A DNA stretch of 39,283 nt. It comes from Anaerolineae bacterium (GTDB lineage: Bacteria; Chloroflexota; Anaerolineae; Aggregatilineales; Phototrophicaceae). The stretch lies in assembly GCA_022843385.1 (NCBI GenBank), contig JALHNT010000006.1:150272-189554 (forward strand), in the 5' to 3' direction. The notes under the pieces were generated by a model. That model did no database searches. It worked only from the letters and a program-made list of their open reading frames with translations, and had not been told where the DNA came from. Positions 1-9,024 of this stretch are shown here, in pieces. The first letter of the stretch is position 1, and each line of letters begins with the position of its first letter. The translations under genes and the position numbers were made by a program.

Positions 1-589
1 AAGTCCCCCGCTCCGGGCCCACGGGGGGTTAATCGTCTGGGCGGGGCTATGCGACAACCCCCGGAACAGTGCACTGGCAGCGCTGCCACAACCGGGACTG
101 CCGCCACTGCCGCCGCCGCCACAGGGCAGTCGGTGGGCTGAAAGCGAACGCCAAAAGTCACAAAGTGCAGGAGTGACTTTGACGAATTTGACGAATTATG
201 TGACTTTTCTGCAACGTGTTCTCTCGGACTGTTCTGATGACTGTTGACTTTCGACTATCAACTGATTCACAAACTGCAAAAAAGGAGCTTTTGCAGTTGC
301 CGCATTTGCAGAATTTTACGAAGGTTTGCTCTGCTTGCTCTCTCTGTGTCCTCTGCGCCTCTGTGGTCGAATCTTCTTCTTTCTTGGAGCTCTTGGTGTC
401 TTGGCGGTGAGACTTGTATCCTTTGGTATGTCCGCAGGTCATGGCATGCTGTGGTAAAGGTCGTCAATCGCTAGCGGCAGGACGCACGAAAGCCATATCT
501 TAACGGATGGAGTTCTGTTACAATGCAGGCGGGGCATGTTGACATACATGCCCTTTCAGTTGTTCATGAGCGAAGGCAAGGAAAGCATT
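1..589. other. Non-coding leader region with degenerate short repeats
   Basis: No convincing gene is seen before der. Bases 1-141 are open in one + frame and in minus frames but encode only low-complexity Ala/Gly/Pro-rich peptide, so they may or may not be the end of a gene lying outside the window. A perfect 14-bp palindrome, TGGCAGCGCTGCCA, lies at 75-88. AAAGTCAC (154-161) and GTGACTTT (173-180) form an 8-bp inverted repeat, and GTGACTTT recurs at 200-207. TTTGACGAA is directly duplicated at 178-195. At about 342-413 there is a degenerate array with CTCTG-type and then CTTGG-type units every 8-10 bases. This looks like an intergenic repeat element rather than a gene. Confidence 0.55.
516..524 (+). 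promoter_or_regulatory. Possible extended -10 promoter for der
   Basis: TGT-TACAAT at 516-524 fits an extended -10 element (TGn followed by a TATAAT-like hexamer). It lies about 65 bases before the der start. No good -35 is seen at 16-18 bases spacing, which is tolerated for extended -10 promoters. Confidence 0.35.
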
Positions 590-1972
590 ATGGCGCGCAA
601 ACCCATCGTCGCGCTGGTCGGCCGCCCCAACGTCGGCAAAAGCACCCTGTTCAACCGGCTGGTCGGCGAACGCATGGCCGTCACCGATCCGATGCCCGGC
701 ACCACCCGTGACCGCATCCAGGCGGAAGGGGAATGGCGCAATGTGTTGTTCAACGTCGTCGATACCGGCGGTATCGAAGTCTATCAACCCAAAGGCACCC
801 GCAACACCAACGAATTCGCCGAGGGCAGCATCGCCTTCGTGCCACTCATCAAAGCCCAGGCGTTACAAGCCGTCGAAGAAGCCGATGTCATCGTCATGCT
901 GGTCGATGCGACCTTTGGCATCACCGCTGCTGATGAAGAGATCGCCGGCATCCTGCGGCGCAACGAAGGCAAAACGATTCTAGTCGCGGCCAATAAAGCC
1001 GACAATCTGGAACGGAATGACGACGCCTTCGAGTTCTACAGCCTCGGTGTCGGGCCAGTTTTCCCCATCAGCGCCATTCACGGGGGCGGCGTCGGCGATC
1101 TGCTGGATGCGGTGGTGGAAGCCTTTGCCGGGCTGCCGCTGGGAGACGATACCGAAGATGAGGACATTCTGCGGATTGCGATTGTCGGGCGACCCAACGT
1201 CGGCAAGAGCAGCCTGCTCAACCTGCTGCTGGGCGAAGAACGGGTGATCGTCAGTCCCATCGCCGGCACCACCCGCGACGCCATCGACACCGAGATCACC
1301 TGGCATGGGCAAACCGTTCGGCTGATTGATACCGCCGGCATCCGTCGCCGGGGCAAGATCGAGCCAGGGGTGGAAAGATACAGCGTGGTGCGCACCATGA
1401 ATGCACTGGAACGCGCTGATGTAGCGCTGCTGCTGATCGATGCGGTGGATGGCATCACCGAGCAGGATATGCACATCGCCGGTTATATCATGGAGTCCTT
1501 CAAGAGCGTCATCCTGATCGTCAACAAATGGGATGCCATCGAGAAAGACGAACACACCATGAACCGCTTCATGGACGACATCCGCGCCAAGTTCGACTTC
1601 CTGCCCGATCCGCCGGTGCTGTTCATCAGCGCCCTCAGTGGGCAGCGGGTGCATCAGGTCTTGGAAACGGCTAATCGCGTCTGGGAAGGCCGCTTCCATC
1701 GCATTTCAACGCCACAGCTCAACCAGATGTTGCGGGCGGCGGTACAGAAACATCCCCCGCCAACCAAAGGCACCAAGCGCCTGAAGCTGATGTACCTGTC
1801 GCAGGTCGCCATCAATCCGCCAGTATTCCTGTTCCATGTCAACGACACGCGGCTGGTTCACTTCACTTACAAGCGGTTTCTGGAGAATCAATTGCGCGCC
1901 GAGTTCCCGTTCGAGGGGACGCCGGTACGCCTCAGCTTCCGCCCCCGCGACGGTGGGCTGGAGAAAGACTAG
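590..1972 (+). CDS. der: Ribosome biogenesis GTPase Der (EngA)
   Basis: This is the double-GTPase Der, which acts in maturation of the 50S ribosomal subunit. The 460-residue protein shows two tandem GTPase domains, each with a GRPNVGKS P-loop (about residues 10-17 and 203-210) and DTGGI/DTAGI G3 motifs. NKAD and NKWD G4 motifs follow, and a C-terminal KH-like domain starts near residue 360. Length matches the family. The start at 590 is chosen because it gives the conserved N-terminus running straight into the first P-loop and has AAGGAAAG upstream; in-frame ATGs at 536 and 566 would add a tail the family lacks. The first G domain carries about 15 extra residues between DTGGI and the usual ALxAIEEAD segment (around YQPKGTRN), which may be lineage specific. 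The gene converges on the cyclase gene, leaving six bases between the stop codons. Confidence 0.96.
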   Translation: MARKPIVALVGRPNVGKSTLFNRLVGERMAVTDPMPGTTRDRIQAEGEWRNVLFNVVDTGGIEVYQPKGTRNTNEFAEGSIAFVPLIKAQALQAVEEADVIVMLVDATFGITAADEEIAGILRRNEGKTILVAANKADNLERNDDAFEFYSLGVGPVFPISAIHGGGVGDLLDAVVEAFAGLPLGDDTEDEDILRIAIVGRPNVGKSSLLNLLLGEERVIVSPIAGTTRDAIDTEITWHGQTVRLIDTAGIRRRGKIEPGVERYSVVRTMNALERADVALLLIDAVDGITEQDMHIAGYIMESFKSVILIVNKWDAIEKDEHTMNRFMDDIRAKFDFLPDPPVLFISALSGQRVHQVLETANRVWEGRFHRISTPQLNQMLRAAVQKHPPPTKGTKRLKLMYLSQVAINPPVFLFHVNDTRLVHFTYKRFLENQLRAEFPFEGTPVRLSFRPRDGGLEKD

Positions 1973-1978
1973 CGCAGT

Positions 1979-3577
1979 CTATTTGAAGGGCGCGGTCTTG
2001 GGTCCAACCGGCTTAAGGCCGCCCAATTCGTAAGCGAAGGCTGGTTGCTTGCGTCCGCGCATCTTCAGTTCACCGAGCGGCTGCGCCTGAATCTGATCCG
2101 CCAACCGTTCGACCACCGCCGACTCGACCCAGATCTTGCCCGGCGGAGCCAGCTCTTGCAGCCGTTTGGCGGTATTGACGACATCGCCAATCGCGGTGTA
2201 ATTCATAGCGCGATCGGTGCCAACAAAGCCGACAATCGCTTCGCCCACATTCACACCGATGCTGTAATACAGTTCATCGCCGCGCCGCACCCGCATCTCC
2301 TCGCCGGCCTTGAGCAGCGCCAACGCCGCGTCGGTCGCCCGATGCACATGGTCAGCCTGTTCTTCCGGCGCGTTGAAGATCGCCATCAGCCCATCGCCCA
2401 GGAATTTGTCCAGCGTTCCACCCCAGGCCAGGATCACTTCCGCTGCCAGGCTGAGATAATCGTTCAGCATCTCGATCACCTGTTCCGGCGGCGCATTCTC
2501 GCTCCACGAGGTATACCCGCGAATATCGGCGAAGAGGACGCTGACCTCGCGCCGGACGCCACCCGGTTTCAATTGATCGGGGTGGCTGAGTGCCTGATCG
2601 ACCACCGACGGCGGGACAAAGCGCTCGAACGTCCCGCGAAGTTGTTCGGTCTCGCGTTCACGGGTGTTCTGGAGCGCCTCAAAATTGCGGGCATTCTCAA
2701 TCGCGATGGCGGCGTAATCGGTCAGGGTACTGAGCAGCGCCGTCTCGTGCTTGGCGAACACATGCGAATCGGGCGTGAGGTTGCTGACCCCCAACACGCC
2801 AATGACCTTGTTGCGCAGCACCATCGGCGCATAGGCGACCGAGAACATTTTCGCGCCCTCGCCAAGCTGCTCCGGCCCCAGCATCACGGCCTTGCTCTGC
2901 CGCAGCACCTGTATCGCTACCGGGTCCTGCACCTCAAAATCAGCCGGACGAGCCTTACCCGAATTGTGCCGCTTATGCGCCCGGCAAACCAGACGCTCCC
3001 CTTCGAGCAGATAGATGTAACTCTCTTCAGACTGGGTGATGATCGACGCCGCATCGACGATTCGGGGCAGCAGATCGAGGATATTGGTCAGCTCAGTCAC
3101 GCTCTTGCCGACGCTGTAGAGGATGTTGAGTTCTTTCAGGCGATTCTGGAGGTCACGATTGGCCTGGATCAGGCGCTCGGTCAGCGCTTCCTTCTCTTTG
3201 CGCAGACGCACTTCAGACAGGCTGCGTTCAATGGCGGCTGTCATCTCTTCGACGGTGTACGGCTTCTTAATGTAGTCGCGCACACCGAGGCGATAGACCT
3301 CCACCGCGATTTCTTCTGACCCGTGAAAGGTCATCAGAATGATCGGAATATCGGCCTGGGCCGCCGCCAGGTTGCGGATCACATCCAGACCATTCATGCG
3401 CGGCATCTGCAAGTCCAGCAGGATCAGATCGGGGCGACGCTCCAGCGCGATCTCCAGACCTTCCTTGCCGTCCTTCGCAATCAAAGGGATGAAGCCGTTG
3501 GGTTCTAGAATAAATTCGACGATGAATTCACGGTTTTCGCGACCATCGTCCACAACCAGAATTCGTTCGCCCGCCAA
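1979..3577 (-). CDS. Response regulator with GAF and class III adenylate/guanylate cyclase domains
   Basis: A 532-residue signalling protein predicted to make cyclic nucleotide under phosphorelay control. Order: receiver domain (1-125, phospho-acceptor Asp55 in LLDLQMP), coiled segment (125-150), GAF domain (about 150-300), class III cyclase catalytic domain (about 340-515). Both metal-binding aspartates are visible (Asp351 in FADIRGYT and Asp395 in KFLGDG), with Lys391, the transition-state Asn468 and Arg472. The position that is Asp in class IIIa adenylate cyclases is Thr461 (NYTAIGD), the signature of class IIIb enzymes, many of which respond to bicarbonate. The start is TTG at 3577 with GAGG six bases upstream; no ATG gives a complete receiver. 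No kinase is adjacent. Whether the product is cAMP or cGMP cannot be decided here, although Lys391/Thr461 favours cAMP. Confidence 0.9.
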   Translation of the reverse strand: MAGERILVVDDGRENREFIVEFILEPNGFIPLIAKDGKEGLEIALERRPDLILLDLQMPRMNGLDVIRNLAAAQADIPIILMTFHGSEEIAVEVYRLGVRDYIKKPYTVEEMTAAIERSLSEVRLRKEKEALTERLIQANRDLQNRLKELNILYSVGKSVTELTNILDLLPRIVDAASIITQSEESYIYLLEGERLVCRAHKRHNSGKARPADFEVQDPVAIQVLRQSKAVMLGPEQLGEGAKMFSVAYAPMVLRNKVIGVLGVSNLTPDSHVFAKHETALLSTLTDYAAIAIENARNFEALQNTRERETEQLRGTFERFVPPSVVDQALSHPDQLKPGGVRREVSVLFADIRGYTSWSENAPPEQVIEMLNDYLSLAAEVILAWGGTLDKFLGDGLMAIFNAPEEQADHVHRATDAALALLKAGEEMRVRRGDELYYSIGVNVGEAIVGFVGTDRAMNYTAIGDVVNTAKRLQELAPPGKIWVESAVVERLADQIQAQPLGELKMRGRKQPAFAYELGGLKPVGPKTAPFK

Positions 3578-3682
3578 AATAAGCCTCGAATCAGATTAGC
3601 GCCAATCAGGTTACATCCATTTAGTATATTACACAGATTCACTTTTGACCGTTAATTCGCTCATCAAAAAATCACAATAGGA

Positions 3683-3712
3683 TTGCACGGGGTGAAGCAG
3701 CGGGTTTATAAT
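3683..3712 (+). promoter_or_regulatory. Possible sigma-70-type promoter for lepB
   Basis: A perfect TATAAT at 3707-3712 is preceded 18 bases upstream by a weak -35-like TTGCAC at 3683-3688. It sits 43 bases before the signal peptidase start, in the AT-richer gap between divergent genes. It would drive the four-gene run lepB, zinc-ribbon, BMC-T, eutN. Confidence 0.45.
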
Positions 3713-3755
3713 CGCCGCTATCAACACATCCAGCGCAGGTTTGGTTTGCGCCCTC

Positions 3756-4382
3756 ATGGAGAATGCCAATTTGGAAACGGTACAAACTGAAGCCGCCCCG
3801 CTCCTCAAACGCCCCGCCCTCCGATTACGTGGTTTTGGACGCGAATTTCTGGAAACGATTGTCCTGATCGGGGCGATTTATGCGTTGGTGAATCTGGCGA
3901 CGGTCCGCTTCATCGTCGAGGGCCCCAGTATGCAGCCAAACTTTCATACCGGACAAGTGCTGATGGTCAGCCGCGTCAATTATCTGCTCGGCAATCCCGA
4001 ACGTGGTCAGATCGTGGTGTTCAACCCACCGAACCAGCCACCGGATGAACCGCCGTACATCAAGCGCGTCATCGGACTGCCGGGCGACACCATCGAAATC
4101 CGTGATACCCTGGTTTATGTCAACGGACAGCAGTTATCCGAACCGTATATCAACGAACCGTGCCTGCCCACCAACTGCCGCGATCAGGAATGGACGCTGG
4201 GCGCGAATGAATACTTCATGATGGGCGACAATCGTAATCACAGCAGCGACTCGCGGCGCTTCGGCGTGGTCTCGCGCGATCGGATTATCGGCGAGGCGCT
4301 GGTGCGCTACTGGCCGCCGTCAGACTGGGGCATTGTCTCCACCATCCGTTACCCGGATAATCCATTTGCGGCTGCGCCCTGA
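3756..4382 (+). CDS. lepB: Signal peptidase I
   Basis: Membrane-bound serine protease that removes signal peptides from exported preproteins. The 208-residue protein has an N-terminal membrane segment (about residues 33-50). The catalytic Ser58 follows in GPSMQPNF, and the general-base Lys103 lies in YIKRVIGLPGD. The GDNRNHSSDSR box near residues 155-165 completes the S26 family signature. Size fits single-TM Gram-positive/Chloroflexi-type enzymes. Start 3756 is preferred over an in-frame TTG at 3741; neither has a strong ribosome binding site. The export-linked cytochrome and Ccm genes elsewhere in the window would need this activity, but the enzyme is a housekeeping one. It is the first gene of a run leading into the shell-protein genes; whether they share a transcript is not shown. 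Confidence 0.95.
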   Translation: MENANLETVQTEAAPLLKRPALRLRGFGREFLETIVLIGAIYALVNLATVRFIVEGPSMQPNFHTGQVLMVSRVNYLLGNPERGQIVVFNPPNQPPDEPPYIKRVIGLPGDTIEIRDTLVYVNGQQLSEPYINEPCLPTNCRDQEWTLGANEYFMMGDNRNHSSDSRRFGVVSRDRIIGEALVRYWPPSDWGIVSTIRYPDNPFAAAP

Positions 4383-4431
4383 CCTCCGCCATCCCGTTCT
4401 GGAATGGGGTTCACCCCGGAAAGAGGCTACC

Positions 4432-4709
4432 ATGACCGAAACGACCACATATGCCTGTCCGGTTTGCCAGATTGGCGTGTGCCACCCCGCCACCGCGACC
4501 TATCTGCAACTGATTGATGGTCAGTTACTTAGTGCGCCCGAAATGCCGATCTGGAAGTGCGATGTGTGTCACCATCAGGAATTCGACGGCGAGGCCGTCG
4601 AAGCGCTGGAGAACCTGCTGGGCATCAGCGACAGCACCGAAGCCAGTCGTGCCAGTCTGAAATTGACAGCCTTTGACCCAACTGAAACTACCGCTCGGAG
4701 GATAAAGCC

Positions 4710-4713
<4 letters not shown>
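4432..4713 (+). CDS. Small zinc-ribbon protein (YgiT-type zinc finger-like)
   Basis: A 93-residue protein with two CxxC knuckles, Cys9/Cys12 (CPVC) and Cys43/Cys46 (CDVC), the latter followed by His47-His48. This spacing and the short beta-rich segment between resemble YgiT/MqsA-type N-terminal zinc-binding domains, but no helix-turn-helix antitoxin domain follows. The remaining 40 residues are helical and acidic, then Thr/Lys-rich. Its stop codon overlaps the GTG start of the BMC-T gene by four bases, so the two are probably translationally coupled. No partner toxin is present. Its role is unknown; the coupling suggests a link with the shell proteins, such as regulation or cargo binding, but this is speculation. 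The start at 4432 follows AAGAGG. Confidence 0.8.
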
Positions 4714-5348
<635 letters not shown>

Positions 5349-5350
5349 CG

Positions 5351-5647
5351 ATGTTCATCGGCGAGATCGTTGGTTCGGTGGTTGCCACGCGCAAGACAGC
5401 CAATATGGAGGGTCTGGCGCTCCGCATCGTGCGCCGCATCACCCCGGAGGGCGATGATACCGATAGTTACCTCGTGGCTGTCGATGTCGTGGGCGCGGGA
5501 GTGGGCGAGTATGTGCTGGTCGCCACCGGCAGCACAGCCCGCCAAACGCAGCAGACCGATACCAAGCCGATTGACGCGGTGGTGATGGCGATCATCGACA
5601 CCTGGCAGATCAACCATCAGGTGAAATACACCAAATCAGCCTCATGA
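5351..5647 (+). CDS. Microcompartment vertex protein, EutN/CcmL/CsoS4 family (BMC-P)
   Basis: A 98-residue protein of the pentameric vertex family that caps microcompartment shells. It starts MFIGEIVGSVVAT, the family's first beta strand, and carries the signature AVDVVGAGVGEYVLV followed by ATGSTARQT, then the terminal DAVVMAIID strand/helix. Length is typical (85-100 residues). It follows the BMC-T gene after two bases, with AAGGAAT as ribosome binding site inside the end of BMC-T. Its stop overlaps the convergent glpD-type gene by six bases. A vertex protein directly beside a BMC-T gene strongly supports a true shell pair. Which enzymes are enclosed is not shown; the neighbouring FAD dehydrogenase, sugar kinase and SDR are candidates only by proximity. 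Confidence 0.92.
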   Translation: MFIGEIVGSVVATRKTANMEGLALRIVRRITPEGDDTDSYLVAVDVVGAGVGEYVLVATGSTARQTQQTDTKPIDAVVMAIIDTWQINHQVKYTKSAS

Positions 5648-7363
5648 GTTGGCGGTGGCTGGCAGCCGCAGCCGCTCCGGGCTACCACCATGCCGTGTGG
5701 TCAGAACCGTAATCGTGCGCTCGACTTCCTGCCGGATGCGCTCATTTGACCATCCCAGAACACCCCCTGCTGCTTCAGCGACGGCTACCAGATTCTCACC
5801 GGTCGTCAGTCCTAACATCCCGATCAGTGAGCGGCGGATGATGATGTCATCCAGATGCTCGACCTTCTCCTGTTCCGCCAGAAACATGATCTCGCGCCGG
5901 CTGAAATCCGGCAGGCCAACCAGCGGATGATCAGCTTCGGCGGCGATGTATTCGGCGATGATCGCGGCGCGGGTGCCATAGCGCTTGAACAGAGTCTGCA
6001 TTCGGTCAACCGGCAGCCCGACCTGACTGGCGGTCTGCTTTATCCAGTGCTCTCGCGCAGCCGGGTCGGACGGGTAATCCTTGCCCCCGCCCAGCGGTAG
6101 ACTCTCCGTCGAAACCCGGCGCGAACGCCCCAGATAGTCCAGCGCTTTGTCAGCCGTTTGTTCCGACAGGGCGCGGAAGGTCGTCCATTTCCCGCCGACC
6201 AGAGAATAGACCGGGAAGCTGATCTGATCGTCCGGCTCAGTCACCCGGATGCTGTGATCGCGCGTCACCAGCCCAACGAACTCCACATCGCTGGCCGGCA
6301 GCGGACGCACACCGCAGAAGTGGAACACAATCTGCGAGCGATCCACCTTCAGACCCGGCAGCACATCATCAGAAAACGACAGGAAATAGGCAATTTCATC
6401 CTCTTCGCACACCGCTGCATCCGGGTCTTCCAGCCGAATATCAGTTGCGCCGATAATCACCTTATCGTAGAAGGGCATGAAGATCGCCGTCCGGCTGTCG
6501 CGGGTCTCGAAGTAGATCACGCTGCCATTGATGACCCGCGCCAGTTCCGGGTGATCGACGACGATATGCGATCCTTTGGTGCCACCGATGAAGCGCGTGG
6601 GCTGGTTCAGTTTGCGGTTCACAAAATCGATCCACGCTCCACCAGCATTGATGACCAGTTTCGGGTGCACCGTGAATGTCTCGCCGCTCATTTCATCGCG
6701 CAGTTCGACCTGATCCTGACTACCGGATACCACGCTGCAATAATTGAGCGCGTGGGTGTTAGTCACGTCGGACTCAATGTCCAGTACCTGCTCCAGCCCG
6801 ATTCGCTCGGCCTGTGGCATCAGACAGTCGTAGTAAGTCGCTGCACCGACGATATTGGGATTCAGGCGCGTGTGCTTCTTCAGCGCTTCATCACGATTGA
6901 GCATCCGGTGGGTCGGGGTCACCCGATCATGGCGGGTGAACCAGTCATAGAGCAGCATTCCGAGCTTGGCGACCAGATAGCCCCGTTCATTCGGTTTCTT
7001 GAGCAGCCCCAAAAACTTGAGCGGAGCATTGAGCATACCAGAGAACCAACTGTATACCGGAATGGTGGTCGGCAGCAGTTCGACGGCGTGGGGTGCATTG
7101 CGCAGCAGCCGGTTGCGCTCCAACAGCGATTCGCGCACCAGCCTGAAGTCGCCATGTTCCAGATAACGCAGCCCACCATGCGCCTGCCGTGACGAAGCCG
7201 CGCTCGCCCCGGAACAAAAGTCGGCTTTATCGACCAGCAGGACATCCACCCCTTGCAAGGCCAGATCGCGAAAAGTGCCGATGCCATTGATGCCCGCGCC
7301 GATAATCAAGACGCTGACTGCTGGCTGCTGCCGATAGTGTTCAATGATGGCTTGCCGCTTCAT
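5642..7363 (-). CDS. glpD: FAD-dependent glycerol-3-phosphate dehydrogenase (GlpD/GlpA type)
   Basis: Predicted to oxidise sn-glycerol 3-phosphate to dihydroxyacetone phosphate at the membrane, passing electrons to quinone. The 573-residue protein begins with the FAD-binding Rossmann motif GAGINGIG (22-29). The family box SSRQAHGGLRYLEHGDF is next, then the DAO domain, and a C-terminal helical domain (about 390-545) typical of GlpD. The start at 7363 is set by GAGGGAT just upstream and by the usual short N-terminus; the frame stays open further upstream but would run into the divergent kinase gene. It converges on eutN with a six-base overlap and diverges from the FGGY kinase. With a glycerol-like kinase next door, the pair could feed a polyol into glycolysis, but the kinase looks more like xylulokinase than glycerol kinase. 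Confidence 0.93.
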   Translation of the reverse strand: MKRQAIIEHYRQQPAVSVLIIGAGINGIGTFRDLALQGVDVLLVDKADFCSGASAASSRQAHGGLRYLEHGDFRLVRESLLERNRLLRNAPHAVELLPTTIPVYSWFSGMLNAPLKFLGLLKKPNERGYLVAKLGMLLYDWFTRHDRVTPTHRMLNRDEALKKHTRLNPNIVGAATYYDCLMPQAERIGLEQVLDIESDVTNTHALNYCSVVSGSQDQVELRDEMSGETFTVHPKLVINAGGAWIDFVNRKLNQPTRFIGGTKGSHIVVDHPELARVINGSVIYFETRDSRTAIFMPFYDKVIIGATDIRLEDPDAAVCEEDEIAYFLSFSDDVLPGLKVDRSQIVFHFCGVRPLPASDVEFVGLVTRDHSIRVTEPDDQISFPVYSLVGGKWTTFRALSEQTADKALDYLGRSRRVSTESLPLGGGKDYPSDPAAREHWIKQTASQVGLPVDRMQTLFKRYGTRAAIIAEYIAAEADHPLVGLPDFSRREIMFLAEQEKVEHLDDIIIRRSLIGMLGLTTGENLVAVAEAAGGVLGWSNERIRQEVERTITVLTTRHGGSPERLRLPATANS

Positions 7364-7417
7364 CCGATCATCCCTCAGTTCGTTTCCATGAATGACACCG
7401 AGTATAACGCGGTCTGA

Positions 7418-7446
7418 TTGTGAGGGCAGGATGGCATGGTTATAAT
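7418..7446 (+). promoter_or_regulatory. Sigma-70-type promoter for the FGGY kinase
   Basis: TTGTGA (7418-7423), a 17-base spacer and a perfect TATAAT (7441-7446) lie 35 bases before the kinase start in the divergent intergenic region. The -35 matches the consensus at four of six bases. Confidence 0.55.
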
Positions 7447-7480
7447 CGAAGCTCATTGAGGCACGAGATAACAAGCCAAC

Positions 7481-9004
7481 ATGGAACACCTTCTGCTCGG
7501 CATCGACATCGGCACCACTGGCGCGAAAGCCGCCCTCTTCAGCGTGGATGGGCATCTGGAAGCGGTTCATGCTGTCGAATATCCCACTCACCATATCCGC
7601 CCCGGTTGGGTCGAACAACAACCGGAAGACTGGTGGAACGCCACTTGCGCCGCTATCCAGCACGTCCTGGGTCAGACACCTCAGGCACGGGACCGCATCC
7701 TCGGCATCGCCACCAGCGCTCAGGCCCCCACCCTGCTGGCGCTGGATGAGGCTGGGCAACCGCTGCGCCCGGCGCTCATCTGGATGGATAGGCGGGCGGA
7801 GGCCGAAGTTCAGGAGTTGAACGAACGCATCGGCGCGGAACATATCTATCAGATCACTGGCAACCGATCCGACCCGTTTTACGTCGCGGCCAAGCTGCGC
7901 TGGCTAAACAAATACGAGCCGGATGTCATGCGCCGGACGCGCACATTCATTCAGATACCCGGTTATATCAACTTACGTCTGACCGGGAGCTATTCGCTCG
8001 ACTCGGCTCACGCGGCGCTGTTACAGCTTCGTGACTATGCGACAGGTGACTGGTCGGCGGCTTTATGTGAAGCCTGCGGCGTCTCGCCCGATCAATTCCC
8101 GCCGATTTATCCCGGTCATCATCAGTTGGGCGAAGTCACGGCACAGGCCGCCGCAGCCACCGGACTACGCCCTGGGACTCCGGTCATGGTCGGGACGGTC
8201 GATGGCGCAGCCGCCGCTGTCGAAGCTGGGGTCGCCGAAGCCGGGGTCGCCGCCGAGATGACCGGAACCTCCACCGTTCTGCTGATGCCCAACACCAGCG
8301 GCATCACCGAGTCGGCCTTCATCGCCATGCCCCACGCCCTGCCCAACCTGCACCTGCTGCTGGGAGCGATGGTCTCATCAGGAGCCAGTCTGCGCTGGTA
8401 TCGGGAGCAGTTCGGCAACGCCGAGCGCAGCGATGCCCAACAGACCGATGACGACATCTACGAATTGATGACGCAGCAGGCGGCGCGCATCCCCAACGGC
8501 AGCAACGGCCTGATCTTCCTGCCCTATATGATGGGCGAACGCTCACCGATCTGGCACACCCAGGCGCGCGGGGTCTTGTTCGGGCTGACCTTATCGACCT
8601 CACGCGGGGCGATCATCCGCGCCATCCTGGAGGGGACAGCCTTCGCGCTGCGCCATAACATTGAAGTGGCGCGCAAAGCTGGCGTTCAGGTGACCGAGAT
8701 TCGCTCCGTTGGTGGCGGAACGCGCAACCGGCTGTGGAATCAGATCAAAGCCGACATCCTGGGCTTACCCATACTGCTGCCGGAAGCCTCGGTCGGCGCG
8801 CCCTTTGGCGACGCGGTGTTGGCCGGATTGGGGTTAGGCTTGTACCCGGATGTGCTGAGTGCGCTGCGTGAGATGGTGCATATCAGGACCGTGTTTGACC
8901 CGGACCCGGAACATGCCTGGCGACACTCGCGGTTGTACGCCATCTATCGCAGCTTATATGAGCATGTGCGCGAAGACTTCAACCGGCTGGCCGAAGTGCC
9001 TTAA
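7481..9004 (+). CDS. FGGY-family carbohydrate kinase (xylulokinase-like)
   Basis: ATP-dependent sugar or polyol kinase of 507 residues. The N-terminal phosphate-binding motif is GIDIGTTGAK (7-16), and WMDRRA (about 104-109) matches the substrate-binding region of the family. GTVDGAAAAVEAG and MTGTSTVL mark the second domain's ATP site. GGGTRNRLWNQIKADILG near residue 410 is the FGGY_C signature seen in xylulokinases. The length fits xylulokinase, and the overall pattern is nearer to XylB than to GlpK. The substrate cannot be fixed from sequence; xylulose, ribulose and a ketose polyol derivative are all possible. The SDR starts 20 bases downstream, so the two probably form an operon, perhaps oxidising a polyol and then phosphorylating the ketose. 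Confidence 0.9.
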   Translation: MEHLLLGIDIGTTGAKAALFSVDGHLEAVHAVEYPTHHIRPGWVEQQPEDWWNATCAAIQHVLGQTPQARDRILGIATSAQAPTLLALDEAGQPLRPALIWMDRRAEAEVQELNERIGAEHIYQITGNRSDPFYVAAKLRWLNKYEPDVMRRTRTFIQIPGYINLRLTGSYSLDSAHAALLQLRDYATGDWSAALCEACGVSPDQFPPIYPGHHQLGEVTAQAAAATGLRPGTPVMVGTVDGAAAAVEAGVAEAGVAAEMTGTSTVLLMPNTSGITESAFIAMPHALPNLHLLLGAMVSSGASLRWYREQFGNAERSDAQQTDDDIYELMTQQAARIPNGSNGLIFLPYMMGERSPIWHTQARGVLFGLTLSTSRGAIIRAILEGTAFALRHNIEVARKAGVQVTEIRSVGGGTRNRLWNQIKADILGLPILLPEASVGAPFGDAVLAGLGLGLYPDVLSALREMVHIRTVFDPDPEHAWRHSRLYAIYRSLYEHVREDFNRLAEVP

Positions 9005-9024
9005 TCACCACAGGATTCATCGCC

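Noticed and set aside
1..141. Possible C-terminal end of an upstream gene
   Set aside because: Several frames on both strands are open and encode only low-complexity Ala/Gly/Pro; strand and frame cannot be chosen.
1966..1980. AGACT-AGCGC-AGTCT dyad across the der and cyclase stops as a terminator
   Set aside because: Only a five-base stem without a T-run; too weak to call.
2045..3319. Long open frame on the + strand opposite the cyclase gene (424 codons)
   Set aside because: His/Arg/Gln-rich composition without domain motifs; it mirrors a well-supported gene on the other strand.
7364..7843. Upstream extension of the glpD reading frame by 160 codons
   Set aside because: It overlaps the divergent FGGY kinase gene and its promoter, lacks GlpD family sequence, and a ribosome binding site supports the start at 7363.
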